Assembly (NCBI GenBank): GCA_036263155.1
Contig: DATAHN010000047.1
Location: 1 to 23,103, forward strand
Source of the DNA: DASUBN01 sp036263155
Lineage (GTDB): Bacteria; Pseudomonadota; Gammaproteobacteria; Natronospirales; REEB76
Length of the DNA: 23,103 bases
Direction: 5' to 3'
Numbering within the stretch: the first letter of the stretch is position 1; each line of letters begins with the position of its first letter. Below are positions 7,849-14,844 of this stretch, in pieces. A model generated the notes under the pieces. That model had not been told where the DNA came from. It saw only the letters and a list, made by a program, of their open reading frames with translations, and did no database searches. The position numbers and the translations under genes are program-made.

Positions 7849-7939
7849 GGATCGGCTCCGGGCTGGATACCTAGGGACATCATACGTCTGATGCCACGTC
7901 GCCGTTGACGGCGTTACGTTGTGAAACAGGCAGGGGAAC

Positions 7940-8263
7940 ATGTTGAACGCTTATGTGGCCATGGGTTTCACGTCCGTGGCTCTCTTTACGGTTGGCTGGC
8001 TCACGTATCGCCTGGCGCCGGAGGTGGGACGCAACCCATGGTTCGGCTTCGTGAGCGATTGGGCCATGGCGACGGAAGGCAACTGGGTGCGGGCCAACCG
8101 CCTGGCGGGCCAGGGCTTCATGATGGCAGCGGCGGCGGTAATACCGTGCGCGCTGTTGTTCCTGATGGTGATGCCGGTATCGCTGGCGCCGCTGGCGGTG
8201 ATCCTGGCCGCGCTGCTGAATGGCGCGGTGGGGCTGCACTGGGTGGTGAAGCGCTGCCGCTGA
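7940..8263 (+). CDS. SdpI/YhfL-like small membrane protein
   Basis: This 107-aa protein has three hydrophobic segments, at about residues 5-25, 60-78 and 81-103. Between the first and second it carries RNPWFGFVSDWAMATEGNWV followed by RANRLAG, which matches the SdpI-family pattern of a short NPWFGxR-type motif and a W-x-x-A-N-R-L-x-G motif. In Bacillus, SdpI gives immunity to a toxin, but most proteobacterial relatives are of unknown function. AGGGGA five bases before the ATG supports the start. A hairpin GGCGCAC-CCG-GTGCGCC (8273-8289) lies between it and the convergent PilZ-like gene. Confidence 0.85.
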   Translation: MLNAYVAMGFTSVALFTVGWLTYRLAPEVGRNPWFGFVSDWAMATEGNWVRANRLAGQGFMMAAAAVIPCALLFLMVMPVSLAPLAVILAALLNGAVGLHWVVKRCR

Positions 8264-8272
8264 GCCACCCAC

Positions 8273-8289
8273 GGCGCACCCGGTGCGCC
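8273..8289. terminator. Candidate bidirectional terminator hairpin
   Basis: A 7-bp perfect stem, GGCGCAC with GTGCGCC, lies between two convergent genes ending at 8263 and 8308. There is no T-run on either side, so termination is only suggested by position. Confidence 0.35.
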
Positions 8290-8307
8290 ACCTGGTTCAA
8301 AGCGGTC

Positions 8308-8661
8308 TCAATGAAGCCGGCGCTTCCACGGAGGCGCATGGCCGGAAACCAGCTCCACGTCCACCAGGAACCCGCTGCTGCCCTGCACGGTCGTCAGGTG
8401 GCGCGGCACGCCGGCACAGGTGCTGCTGCTCTCAGCGTCGCTCGGATCGAAGGTGATATCGACCCGCTCGCCGACGGGCAGCGGTTCCTCGCTGACGAGC
8501 CTCAGGTAGTCGCGTGTGCGACTGACGACCAAACAGGCGTGAGTCACGCTGCTGACCGTCTCTCCATCAATGTCAAAGACGGTCACCGCGGCCTTCCGCT
8601 GGCCGCGACGTTCATCGTAGCGGTGGCCCCTCTGGTCGTGTCCGGGCGGCGGGGTCTGCAT
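8308..8661 (-). CDS. Small protein with weak PilZ-like features
   Basis: This 117-aa cytoplasmic protein starts MQTPPPGHDQRGHRYDERRG at the second of two in-frame ATGs (8661), which has GGGAGGG at ideal distance; the first (8667) is too close. The pattern of an arginine-rich N-terminus, then CLVVSRTRDYLRLVSEEPLP, VGERVDITF and GFLVDVELV recalls PilZ domains (R-x-x-x-R, then N/D-x-S-x-x-G, then a beta-barrel). However, the canonical second motif is replaced by SRTRDYLR, so c-di-GMP binding is doubtful. It lies downstream of the degenerate-GGDEF gene on the same strand, with a 122-base gap holding nested inverted repeats. The two may be co-transcribed. Confidence 0.65.
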   Translation of the reverse strand: MQTPPPGHDQRGHRYDERRGQRKAAVTVFDIDGETVSSVTHACLVVSRTRDYLRLVSEEPLPVGERVDITFDPSDAESSSTCAGVPRHLTTVQGSSGFLVDVELVSGHAPPWKRRLH

Positions 8662-8706
8662 GGCCATTCCCTCCCTTCGACTGTCTCAACATTCCCTTGA
8701 ATCCGA

Positions 8707-8756
8707 CGGGGCGCCGCACGTCCTTGTGCGACGATGCTTCCTCGCGGTGCGCCCCG
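8707..8756 (-). promoter_or_regulatory. Nested inverted repeats between degenerate-GGDEF and PilZ-like genes
   Basis: Outer arms CGGGGCGC (8707-8714) and GCGCCCCG (8749-8756) enclose an inner hairpin CGCAC/GTGCG (8715-8719 and 8726-8730). The structure lies in the 122-base gap between two same-strand genes and could be an attenuator, a processing site or part of a leader. No T-run follows it. Confidence 0.4.
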
Positions 8757-8783
8757 TGCCGGCGACCTTCAAATCACCCCACT

Positions 8784-10001
8784 TCAGTGCAGCGGGCTGC
8801 TGTACTCCTTTTCATGCAAGAGCCGCATGTCATGGGCACCGGTCGCGGCCTGCACCGGCTGACCCTTCACCTGCGGACGCTGCGGCTGGTGGGGTTGGAC
8901 GCCCTCCACTTCCTTGAGACGTGCCTTCTCCAGGGACTTGCCGACGATCTCCAGGAGCTCGTCCACGCTTTCGCCGACGAAATACTCGGCGAGGCCGACC
9001 GTGATGGTGACATTCAGGGGTCCGGCGAGCGTGCGGATCATGTGATGGGCGACGGCGGCATGGAGTCTTTCCACGCAGGCGCTCGCACCCTTGAGGTTGG
9101 TGCGGTCCAGGACCAGGCCGAAGAGCCCATCACCGATCTTGCCGACGGGGTGACGGTGACCGTTCTCCAGGCCCACCTTGCCGACGATGCTGGAGATGCG
9201 GTGCACCACCTCGCGCGTCAACTGCTTCATGGCCATCTCGCCATGGCGCTGGCTCAACTCGGCGAAATGATCGATGCTCACCAAGCCGATGGAGAAGGTC
9301 TGTGCATTGCGGTCCGCATACTCCTTGCAGCGCTGCAACTCCTGCCGGAAGAACGGGTACTTGAGGGCGATGGTGTCCATGTCCTGGACCGTGAGGGCGT
9401 GGATGCGGCTCTTGGCTTCCTCGATCTCGCCGGCCTGGCGGGTATTCTCCTCCCTGAGCAATGCCTTCTCGTTGCGCACGCGGGTATAGTCCCAGGCCCG
9501 CCAACACATGAAGCCGGTCATCAGGAACGAGAGCACCAGCATGTAGGCGGCCTCGGCGTGGGCTTCGGTGCCGGCAACCACGAAGAGCGCTGAGGCAAAG
9601 CTGTTGGCGAAGATGACAGCGAACACGGCGAACAGGGCCGCGACCCGCAATGGGGTGAGGTACATGAGGCCTACGGCGGTCCACAGCAGAAAGACGGTGA
9701 ACAGCACTTCGGGGCGCGGGGCGGAGCTGACGAGACTGTAGATCCCGCCACATACCACGATGCCCAGCAAGGCCTGGATGAACACGCCACCAGAGTCCTT
9801 GAAGCGGCGGGCGAGGATGGAACCGCGATAGACGGCGACAAACAGGCAAGCCAGTGTCGCGGCGGTGAGGATCTCGAGCGCTGCCAGGATGCTGAGGGCG
9901 TCGGGCAGTATGGGCAATGCCGCCACCGTGATGCAGATGGCATAGATGCCCAAGCCTGCATAGTAGGGCTTCCAATCCGAGTTTGAGTTCGTCATGGCCA
10001 T
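8784..10001 (-). CDS. Membrane protein with degenerate GGDEF domain
   Basis: This 405-aa protein has about six transmembrane segments in residues 14-168 (for example GLGIYAICITVAALPI, VLFTVFLLWTAVGLMYL and AAYMLVLSFLMTGFM). A helical linker (170-215) and a GGDEF-like domain (about 216-370) follow. The active-site motif is altered: where active enzymes have R-x-GGDEF, this protein has KIGDGLF (288-294), so the catalytic GG(D/E)EF is lost. The equivalent metal-binding strand reads IGLVSIDHFAEL. It is therefore probably a catalytically inactive sensor or GTP/c-di-GMP effector, not a cyclase. GGGAGG precedes two in-frame starts at 10001 and 9995; spacing favours 9995. It is divergent from the histidine kinase, with which it shares its initiation region. 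Confidence 0.88.
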   Translation of the reverse strand: MAMTNSNSDWKPYYAGLGIYAICITVAALPILPDALSILAALEILTAATLACLFVAVYRGSILARRFKDSGGVFIQALLGIVVCGGIYSLVSSAPRPEVLFTVFLLWTAVGLMYLTPLRVAALFAVFAVIFANSFASALFVVAGTEAHAEAAYMLVLSFLMTGFMCWRAWDYTRVRNEKALLREENTRQAGEIEEAKSRIHALTVQDMDTIALKYPFFRQELQRCKEYADRNAQTFSIGLVSIDHFAELSQRHGEMAMKQLTREVVHRISSIVGKVGLENGHRHPVGKIGDGLFGLVLDRTNLKGASACVERLHAAVAHHMIRTLAGPLNVTITVGLAEYFVGESVDELLEIVGKSLEKARLKEVEGVQPHQPQRPQVKGQPVQAATGAHDMRLLHEKEYSSPLH

Positions 10002-10011
10002 GTCCTCCCTG

Positions 10012-10486
10012 AGTCCAACAGACATTCGGGAGCAGCCTTGATCCATCTCGTTGACAACCCGTCCTTGGGTACGCGGCTGCCGTTCTCGACTACCAGTGGA
10101 CCAAAGCGACGGGGCAGGGCCCATCAGAGGGATGCTTGAGTCATGCCGGCGACTTGTCTGAAAGCACCATCAGGGATTGGCTGAGTACCCGGCACCCCCG
10201 CGCCGGCCGGGGCCCGGCGGGACGAGCCGACGAACGGCGGGAAATTATTCCCAGATGGTCGAATGAGCCTAAGTCATTGTTTTGCGTGCTAAATGGCCAA
10301 ATTATCCCAAGGATTTCGTGGGATTCCCGTCGCATTGCCGACGTGACTTTGCCGGCCATTTTGAGATATATGTTTAATCGTAACTTTTTGACATATGGAC
10401 GTTTACTAGAAAACGGCAGCCGCGGGCCAAGGACGGGTTCTTAGAGGGAACACGGGATCAGGCTGCCCCAGCGCCTAAACAGGTTG
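10012..10486. other. AT-richer intergenic region between degenerate-GGDEF and kinase genes
   Basis: This 475-base gap between divergent genes is clearly AT-richer at about 10236-10410 than its surroundings. It holds GGGAAATTATTCCC (10239-10252), an inverted repeat with an AT core, and GGGATTCCC (10320-10328). A possible plus-strand promoter is TTGCCG followed 18 bases later by TTTAAT. TTGACA at about 10388 lacks a matching -10 box. An open frame at 10136-10444 has no ribosome site and no recognisable protein, so I see no gene here. Confidence 0.5.
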
Positions 10487-10502
10487 CAGGGAGGACTTGG
10501 CC

Positions 10503-12191
10503 ATGAGCAGTACGAACCGCACGTTTCGACCTGCGGGACCGGGAACCTACGCGGTCGGCGCTGCCGCCCTGGGGATGCCGGTCTTGTTCAACAACTTCGA
10601 CCCGAACGACAGCCTGTCCATGCTCGCCTGCGCGGCGATCGTGGCGCCCTGCCTGGTGGTTCCGTGGAGTTCCGGCTTGCACGACGCGTCGCGGCACCCC
10701 GCGCGGCGCCGCTGGCCGGTCATGTTCGCCCTGCTCGTGAGCGCAGCCGCGGTGATCGTCTCGGCCGGCAACCTGGTCATGCACCAAGCCGCGGCAGGCT
10801 CCAACCTCTGGTGGACCGGCGGGCTCATCATGGCTCTCGGCGTGGTGATACTGGCGGCCGGGCTCGTGTGGCGTGAAGCCGCTCTATCCGGCGACACGCT
10901 CATCTTCGAGGCCAGCTGGCACGCGATCGCCGAACATCACGTGGAGGAGGCGCTGCATACCTTACAGATCGAATACCGCGATTTCTTCATGAGCCATCCC
11001 ACGCCCATGTGGATCCACGATCCGGCGACCATGCGGATCCTCGCGGTGAACGACGCCGCCTGCGCCCAGTACGGTTACAGCCGCGACGAGCTATTGGCGA
11101 TGACGGTCATGCAGCTGCGTACCGAATCCGAGCGCCCGTCCGCGCAAGCGTACCTGGCCGAACCGCAGGGGAGAGGGGAAAGCGCGGGGATCTGGCGACA
11201 CCGCCGCAAAGACGGGTCAGCGCTGGACGTGGAGATCATCATGCACGAGCTCCAGTGGCGCGGCCAGCCGGTGCGAATCGTGAACGCGCCCGACGTGACG
11301 CGGCGGGTCGCGGTGGAACGCGAATTGCAGGAACTCAATGCGCACCTGGCGGCGAAGGTGCAGGAACGCACCCTCAAGGTGCGTCGCTATGCGAAACGGC
11401 TACGCAGCCGCAAGCATGAACTCGAGATGGCGAACCGCGATCTCGAGATGTTCTCGTACTCTGCTTCACATGACCTCAGGACGCCGCTGTGGGTGTTGAC
11501 CGTATTCGTGGACATGCTGGTCAAAGATGCCGGCGAGCGGCTGCCGCAAGACATCCTGGAGAACATCCACAAGATCCAGCATGCTGCCCGAAACATGACG
11601 GCATTGGTGGATGACCTGATGAAGCTCGCCAAGGTCTCCAAGCAGACCGTCAGTCGCAGCATCGTGGATGTAACGGCGCTAGCCGAAAAGCAGGTCGCGT
11701 TGCTCCGGAACAAGGACCCGGAGCGCAATGTGGAAGTGGTGATCGAGCGGGGGCTCAGTGCCAACGTGGACGAGGGCCTGCTGGGCATCGCACTTGAAAA
11801 CCTGATCGGCAATGCCTGGAAGTACAGCGCGTACGTGCCCCAGGCCCGTATCCGCGTCGGAGCGGAGGTGCACGATGGCGAGACCATATTGTTCGTGGAA
11901 GACAACGGCGCCGGATTCGACATCCAAGATGCCCGTGACCTGTTCAAGCCGTTCCACCGCATGCACAGCGACGCCCTGTTCGAAGGAACCGGTATCGGGC
12001 TTGCGATCGTCCAGCGCGTGGTGGGGCTGCATGGCGGCAGCATCTGGGCCGAAGCGGCCGCAGGCAAGGGCGCCACGTTCTACTTCCGGCTGGGACTCGA
12101 TGCTCGGATCGAGGCGCCGCGTGGCTCCAGGCGCATAACCGTCCGGGAGCGACGCCCGGCGGAAGGGGGAGGGTCTAGACCCTCCGCGTAA
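10503..12191 (+). CDS. Membrane PAS-domain sensor histidine kinase
   Basis: This 562-aa protein starts at the ATG at 10503, eight bases after GGAGG; an in-frame TTG at 10497 is too close. Four hydrophobic segments fill roughly residues 12-125. A PAS domain follows (about 160-270, with FFMSHPTPMWIHDPATMRIL and YGYSRDELLAM), then a coiled-coil linker and a HisKA domain with the phospho-acceptor in SYSASHDLRTPL (His323). The HATPase domain has its N box (ENLIGNAWKY), G1 box (EDNGAGFD), F box (FKPFHRMHSD) and G2 box (GTGIGLAIV), so the kinase appears intact. No response regulator is adjacent, making it an orphan kinase. The phytochrome-like HisKA style suggests a soluble partner elsewhere. Repeat copy B begins inside its stop codon. 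Confidence 0.93.
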   Translation: MSSTNRTFRPAGPGTYAVGAAALGMPVLFNNFDPNDSLSMLACAAIVAPCLVVPWSSGLHDASRHPARRRWPVMFALLVSAAAVIVSAGNLVMHQAAAGSNLWWTGGLIMALGVVILAAGLVWREAALSGDTLIFEASWHAIAEHHVEEALHTLQIEYRDFFMSHPTPMWIHDPATMRILAVNDAACAQYGYSRDELLAMTVMQLRTESERPSAQAYLAEPQGRGESAGIWRHRRKDGSALDVEIIMHELQWRGQPVRIVNAPDVTRRVAVERELQELNAHLAAKVQERTLKVRRYAKRLRSRKHELEMANRDLEMFSYSASHDLRTPLWVLTVFVDMLVKDAGERLPQDILENIHKIQHAARNMTALVDDLMKLAKVSKQTVSRSIVDVTALAEKQVALLRNKDPERNVEVVIERGLSANVDEGLLGIALENLIGNAWKYSAYVPQARIRVGAEVHDGETILFVEDNGAGFDIQDARDLFKPFHRMHSDALFEGTGIGLAIVQRVVGLHGGSIWAEAAAGKGATFYFRLGLDARIEAPRGSRRITVRERRPAEGGGSRPSA

Positions 12192-12235
12192 GGTCTGAAA
12201 AAATCCCGGTAGGCTGGATTTGCCTGTGCGGGCAC
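12186..12235 (+). repeat. Interspersed repeat, copy B (no terminator arm)
   Basis: It starts GCGTAAGGTCTGAAAAAATC and forms a hairpin with arms TAGGC (12210-12214) and GCCTG (12222-12226) around the loop TGGATTT. Compared with copy C (CACGC/GCGTG), one stem position has changed on both sides so that pairing is kept. Unlike copies A and C, no terminator hairpin or T-run follows. Its first bases overlap the stop codon of the kinase gene. Confidence 0.65.
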
Positions 12236-12291
12236 ACATGAGCGCCCCACACTCCAAGCGGCATCCCTGTTCAGGTAATCACCTGCATCGT

Positions 12292-12307
12292 CCGGGAATT
12301 ATCCCGG
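12292..12307. promoter_or_regulatory. Inverted repeat CCGGGA-ATTA-TCCCGG
   Basis: A perfect 6-bp inverted repeat with an ATTA centre lies 28 bases upstream of the -35 box of the peroxidase gene promoter. This is a position suited to a transcription-factor site. Related GGGA...TCCC sites occur at 10239 and 16563. Confidence 0.4.
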
Positions 12308-12334
12308 AGCGCCCATATATCTGTCGTGAAAGCT

Positions 12335-12363
12335 TTGACTCCGCCTCCCGCCTCCAATATATA
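12335..12363 (+). promoter_or_regulatory. Sigma-70 promoter of the di-haem peroxidase gene
   Basis: TTGACT (12335-12340), a 17-base spacer and TATATA (12358-12363) form a strong promoter. The predicted start of transcription near 12370 leaves a leader of about 170 bases before the ATG at 12539. Confidence 0.65.
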
Positions 12364-12370
12364 AGCTGCT

Positions 12371-12538
12371 GAGGGCGAGACTCCGCGCAGACGGAGCGCT
12401 GCCCTGAACCACAACTTCTAAAATTTTCGATCGGGCGATGGAACACCAGAGGATGGACGATCCATCGCGTGATTGACGCTGCGGGCTCTTTCGGGCCCGC
12501 GCATGCGCCGTGCCCGCAAAAACCAGGAAGCAGATGAC
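12371..12538 (+). promoter_or_regulatory. Long structured 5' leader of the peroxidase gene
   Basis: Three hairpins follow one another. The first has nested arms AGGGC/GCCCT (12372-12376, 12401-12405) and CTCCG/CGGAG (12381-12385, 12392-12396). The second is GATGG-ACGAT-CCATC (12452-12466). The third is GCGGGCTC-TTTC-GGGCCCGC (12481-12500), about 25 bases before the ribosome site. No known riboswitch class was recognised and no U-run follows the last hairpin. Confidence 0.45.
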
Positions 12539-14257
12539 ATGGACAAGTCACGCACGCCCAGGGACATGATCCTTCCGCTCATGCTCGCCTTGCTGGCAGG
12601 AAGCTTGGGCTTCGCAGGCCACACCGCAACGGCAGCCGGCACCACGCAGACGCCGGTGGAGCGCCTGGGCAAGCGCCTGTTTCGGGAGACCCGGTTCGGG
12701 CACTTCTTCATGTCGCATTCGAACGGCGACGTGAACGCAGTGCTGAGCAGCGGCGAGCCGCTGGTAGATGCGGAAGTGAACTACACCGGTGACCCGGCCA
12801 CATTGCCCGATCCGATGCGGGGCCGGGCGATCAACTGCATGCAGTGCCATCTCGGCCGGCAGGACGCGATGGTGGCGGGCGGCGGCAACCGCGCGTTCAC
12901 GGACTTCGCGGTGCATTCGCCCATCCCGCCACGCGCGGATGACCCCGGGCACAACTACAACACCCCGCGCAACGCCACGACCATCGTGGGCGGCGGTCTG
13001 CATGGCGGCGCCGATCCCGTACTGCACTGGGACGGACAGTTCGGCTCGATGGCGGAGCTGGTGGCGGGGACGCTGTCAGGCCGGAACTTCGGTTGGCTGG
13101 CGACGGAGCAAGCCCAGGCCTTCCACCAGGTGGCGCAGGTGATACGCCAGGATAACGGCGACAACGGCCTGGCCAAGAACTTCAGCGGCGGCTGGCGCTA
13201 CAAGGCGCTGTTCCGGTGCGACTCACGGGTTCCGCTGGAATACCGGCTGCCGGCAGGCTATTGCGTGGACTTCTCGACGGCGACAGATGCCCAGGTGGTG
13301 GATGCGGTGTCCAGGGTGATGGCGGCCTACCTCAACAGGGTCGATTTCGCCAAGGATAGCTACGGGCGATATACCGGTTCCCCCTACGACCAGTTCCTGA
13401 TAGCCAACCGGTTGCCGCGTTCGCCCAAGGCGGGTGAAACGCCCCTGGAGTACGGGGCGCGGCTGCTGAGAAGAGTGGAGGCACTGTCCAATCCGAAGTT
13501 CGTCAACGACGGGCACTTCAAGTACCACGGCCAGCGGCCGTTCGTGTTCGGCTCGCACGAAGTGCACGGGCTGATCATGTTCCTGCGCAGGCCGGCGGGG
13601 GCGGTGATCACCCCTGACGAGGTGGCCGGTTCCGGCATAGGCAACTGCGTGGCCTGCCACGCGCCGCCGGACTTCACGGATTCCATGATGCACAACACGG
13701 GCGCGACCCAGTTCGAGTACGAGGACATCAATGGCGCGGGGACTTTCGCGACCCTGGCTATACCGGACCTGGCGACCCGTGACTCCGATCCTGATGCCTA
13801 CCTGCCGGTGACGGCCGAGCATCCCAACGCGGCGGAGCCTTTCCGCCGGCCGGCAGACCCTTCGGCACCCAACCGGACGGACCTGGGTGCTTGGAACATC
13901 TTCGCAAACCCGGATTTTGCCGGTCGGCAGGCTTCCCTACGCAAGTTCCTGTGCGCGATAGACACCCGGCAGTTCGCGGACTGCAGCAGCAGCGATGCGG
14001 AGCTGCTGGACCGGGCGATAGGGGTATTCAGGACGCACACCATGCGGGACATGGACGACTCAAGCCCCTATATGCACAGCGGGCACTTCAAGACGCTGGA
14101 CGATGTGGCGATGTTCTACCACCATGCGGGAGAGATGGCGCGGGATGGGGAGCTGCGCAATGCCGATCCTGAGATGCAGAACATCGCGCTGGAGCATCCG
14201 GACCTGCCGGACCTGGAGGCCTTCATGGCTTCGCTGGATGAGGACTTCCAGGAATGA
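12539..14257 (+). CDS. Di-haem cytochrome c peroxidase family protein
   Basis: This 572-aa protein has a signal peptide (about residues 9-33, ending ATAAG) and two c-type haem motifs, CMQCH (100-104) and CVACH (370-374). They are about 270 residues apart, an arrangement found in the MauG/CcpA/MbnH superfamily, although the spacing is larger than in classical bacterial peroxidases (about 350 aa in all). It should be a periplasmic haem enzyme that reduces peroxide or oxidises a partner, with maturation by the Ccm system. Haem ligands beyond the CxxCH motifs cannot be assigned by eye. AGGAAG nine bases before the ATG at 12539 supports the start; the frame extends upstream to 12473 through a hairpin. 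It follows the histidine kinase but has its own promoter, and ends before repeat copy C with a terminator. Confidence 0.9.
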   Translation: MDKSRTPRDMILPLMLALLAGSLGFAGHTATAAGTTQTPVERLGKRLFRETRFGHFFMSHSNGDVNAVLSSGEPLVDAEVNYTGDPATLPDPMRGRAINCMQCHLGRQDAMVAGGGNRAFTDFAVHSPIPPRADDPGHNYNTPRNATTIVGGGLHGGADPVLHWDGQFGSMAELVAGTLSGRNFGWLATEQAQAFHQVAQVIRQDNGDNGLAKNFSGGWRYKALFRCDSRVPLEYRLPAGYCVDFSTATDAQVVDAVSRVMAAYLNRVDFAKDSYGRYTGSPYDQFLIANRLPRSPKAGETPLEYGARLLRRVEALSNPKFVNDGHFKYHGQRPFVFGSHEVHGLIMFLRRPAGAVITPDEVAGSGIGNCVACHAPPDFTDSMMHNTGATQFEYEDINGAGTFATLAIPDLATRDSDPDAYLPVTAEHPNAAEPFRRPADPSAPNRTDLGAWNIFANPDFAGRQASLRKFLCAIDTRQFADCSSSDAELLDRAIGVFRTHTMRDMDDSSPYMHSGHFKTLDDVAMFYHHAGEMARDGELRNADPEMQNIALEHPDLPDLEAFMASLDEDFQE

Positions 14258-14298
14258 CCTGACCTCTCCGCGAGGGGAGGGGAGGGGATTGTGGCCAA

Positions 14299-14390
14299 GC
14301 GTAAGGTTTGAAAGAATTCCGGCACGCTGGATCTGCGTGTCCGGCACGGATACCAAGGCCGCTCAGGAAACTGAGCGGCCTTTTCTTTTC
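14299..14390 (+). repeat. Interspersed two-hairpin repeat, copy C
   Basis: The 5' part GCGTAAGGTTTGAAAGAATT closely matches copy B. A hairpin follows: CCGG-CACGC (14319-14327), loop TGGATCT, GCGTG-T-CCGG (14335-14344). A spacer and a terminator hairpin matching that of copy A complete it. It sits downstream of the peroxidase gene in the same direction. Confidence 0.75.
14357..14390 (+). terminator. Rho-independent terminator (part of repeat copy C)
   Basis: A 10-bp stem, GGCCGCTCAG with CTGAGCGGCC, encloses a GAAA tetraloop and is followed by TTTTCTTTTC. It should end the peroxidase transcript and separates it from the two small genes downstream. Confidence 0.9.
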
Positions 14391-14412
14391 CCCATTTAAC
14401 AGGAGACCAGAC

Positions 14413-14631
14413 ATGAAGATGGGCAAGAACGATCCCAGAAGCTCCATGAGCAAGTCCGTGAAAGGCAAGCTGCCGGTGAACGTGACGGGGCGTAATCCCA
14501 TCAGGTCCGCGAGCCCGGCTGAGACAGCCTGCGTGGGCGAGTATTGCCAGTCGAAAGAACCGAGCCTGAAGCAGGCTCTGGCGAAGGACCCGGTGAGCGA
14601 TGCCAAACGCGACCGGGCGCTCGAAGACTGA
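14413..14631 (+). CDS. Small hypothetical protein (72 aa)
   Basis: It starts MKMGKNDPRSSMSKSVKGKL, with AGGAG seven bases before the ATG at 14413, a well-placed ribosome site. The protein is basic, rich in Ser, Lys and Pro, has two Cys in ACVGEYC, and shows no membrane segment or signal peptide. I do not recognise the family. It begins directly after a strong terminator, so it needs its own promoter or read-through; none was clear in the 22 bases between. The next gene begins right at its stop codon, which supports both being translated. Confidence 0.6.
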   Translation: MKMGKNDPRSSMSKSVKGKLPVNVTGRNPIRSASPAETACVGEYCQSKEPSLKQALAKDPVSDAKRDRALED

Positions 14632-14829
14632 ATGCGCTTCGGTTGGCAGACCTACAGGCGTGTGCTGCAGGAAGGTTTCGATGCCTACAAGCTGGCGGGA
14701 CCGCTCGCACAGTGTCCCTATGGCTCGGACGAGCGCAACGGCATCTGGGTGTTCGCCAAGCAGAAAGCCAAACAGGGCTTGAGCTTCACCCAGACTTGCC
14801 GGGCGTTCCGGCAGATGGAAGGGCTGTAA
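14632..14829 (+). CDS. Small hypothetical protein (65 aa)
   Basis: Its ATG at 14632 follows the stop of the previous gene with no gap (TGAATG), a typical translational coupling. The sequence MRFGWQTYRRVLQEGFDAYK, then CPYGSDERNGIWVFAKQKAK and FTQTCRAFRQMEGL, is basic and aromatic-rich with two Cys, and is predicted cytoplasmic. No family was recognised. It converges with the first lipoprotein gene, which ends 15 bases away. Confidence 0.6.
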   Translation: MRFGWQTYRRVLQEGFDAYKLAGPLAQCPYGSDERNGIWVFAKQKAKQGLSFTQTCRAFRQMEGL

Positions 14830-14844
14830 AAGGGGCCAGCAAAG

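Noticed and set aside
8697..9593. Plus-strand open frame (298 codons) opposite the degenerate-GGDEF gene
   Set aside because: It lies antisense to a recognisable membrane/GGDEF protein and has no domain of its own.
10136..10444. Open frame of 102 codons in the kinase/GGDEF intergenic region
   Set aside because: No ribosome site, no recognisable protein pattern, and it crosses the AT-rich regulatory region.
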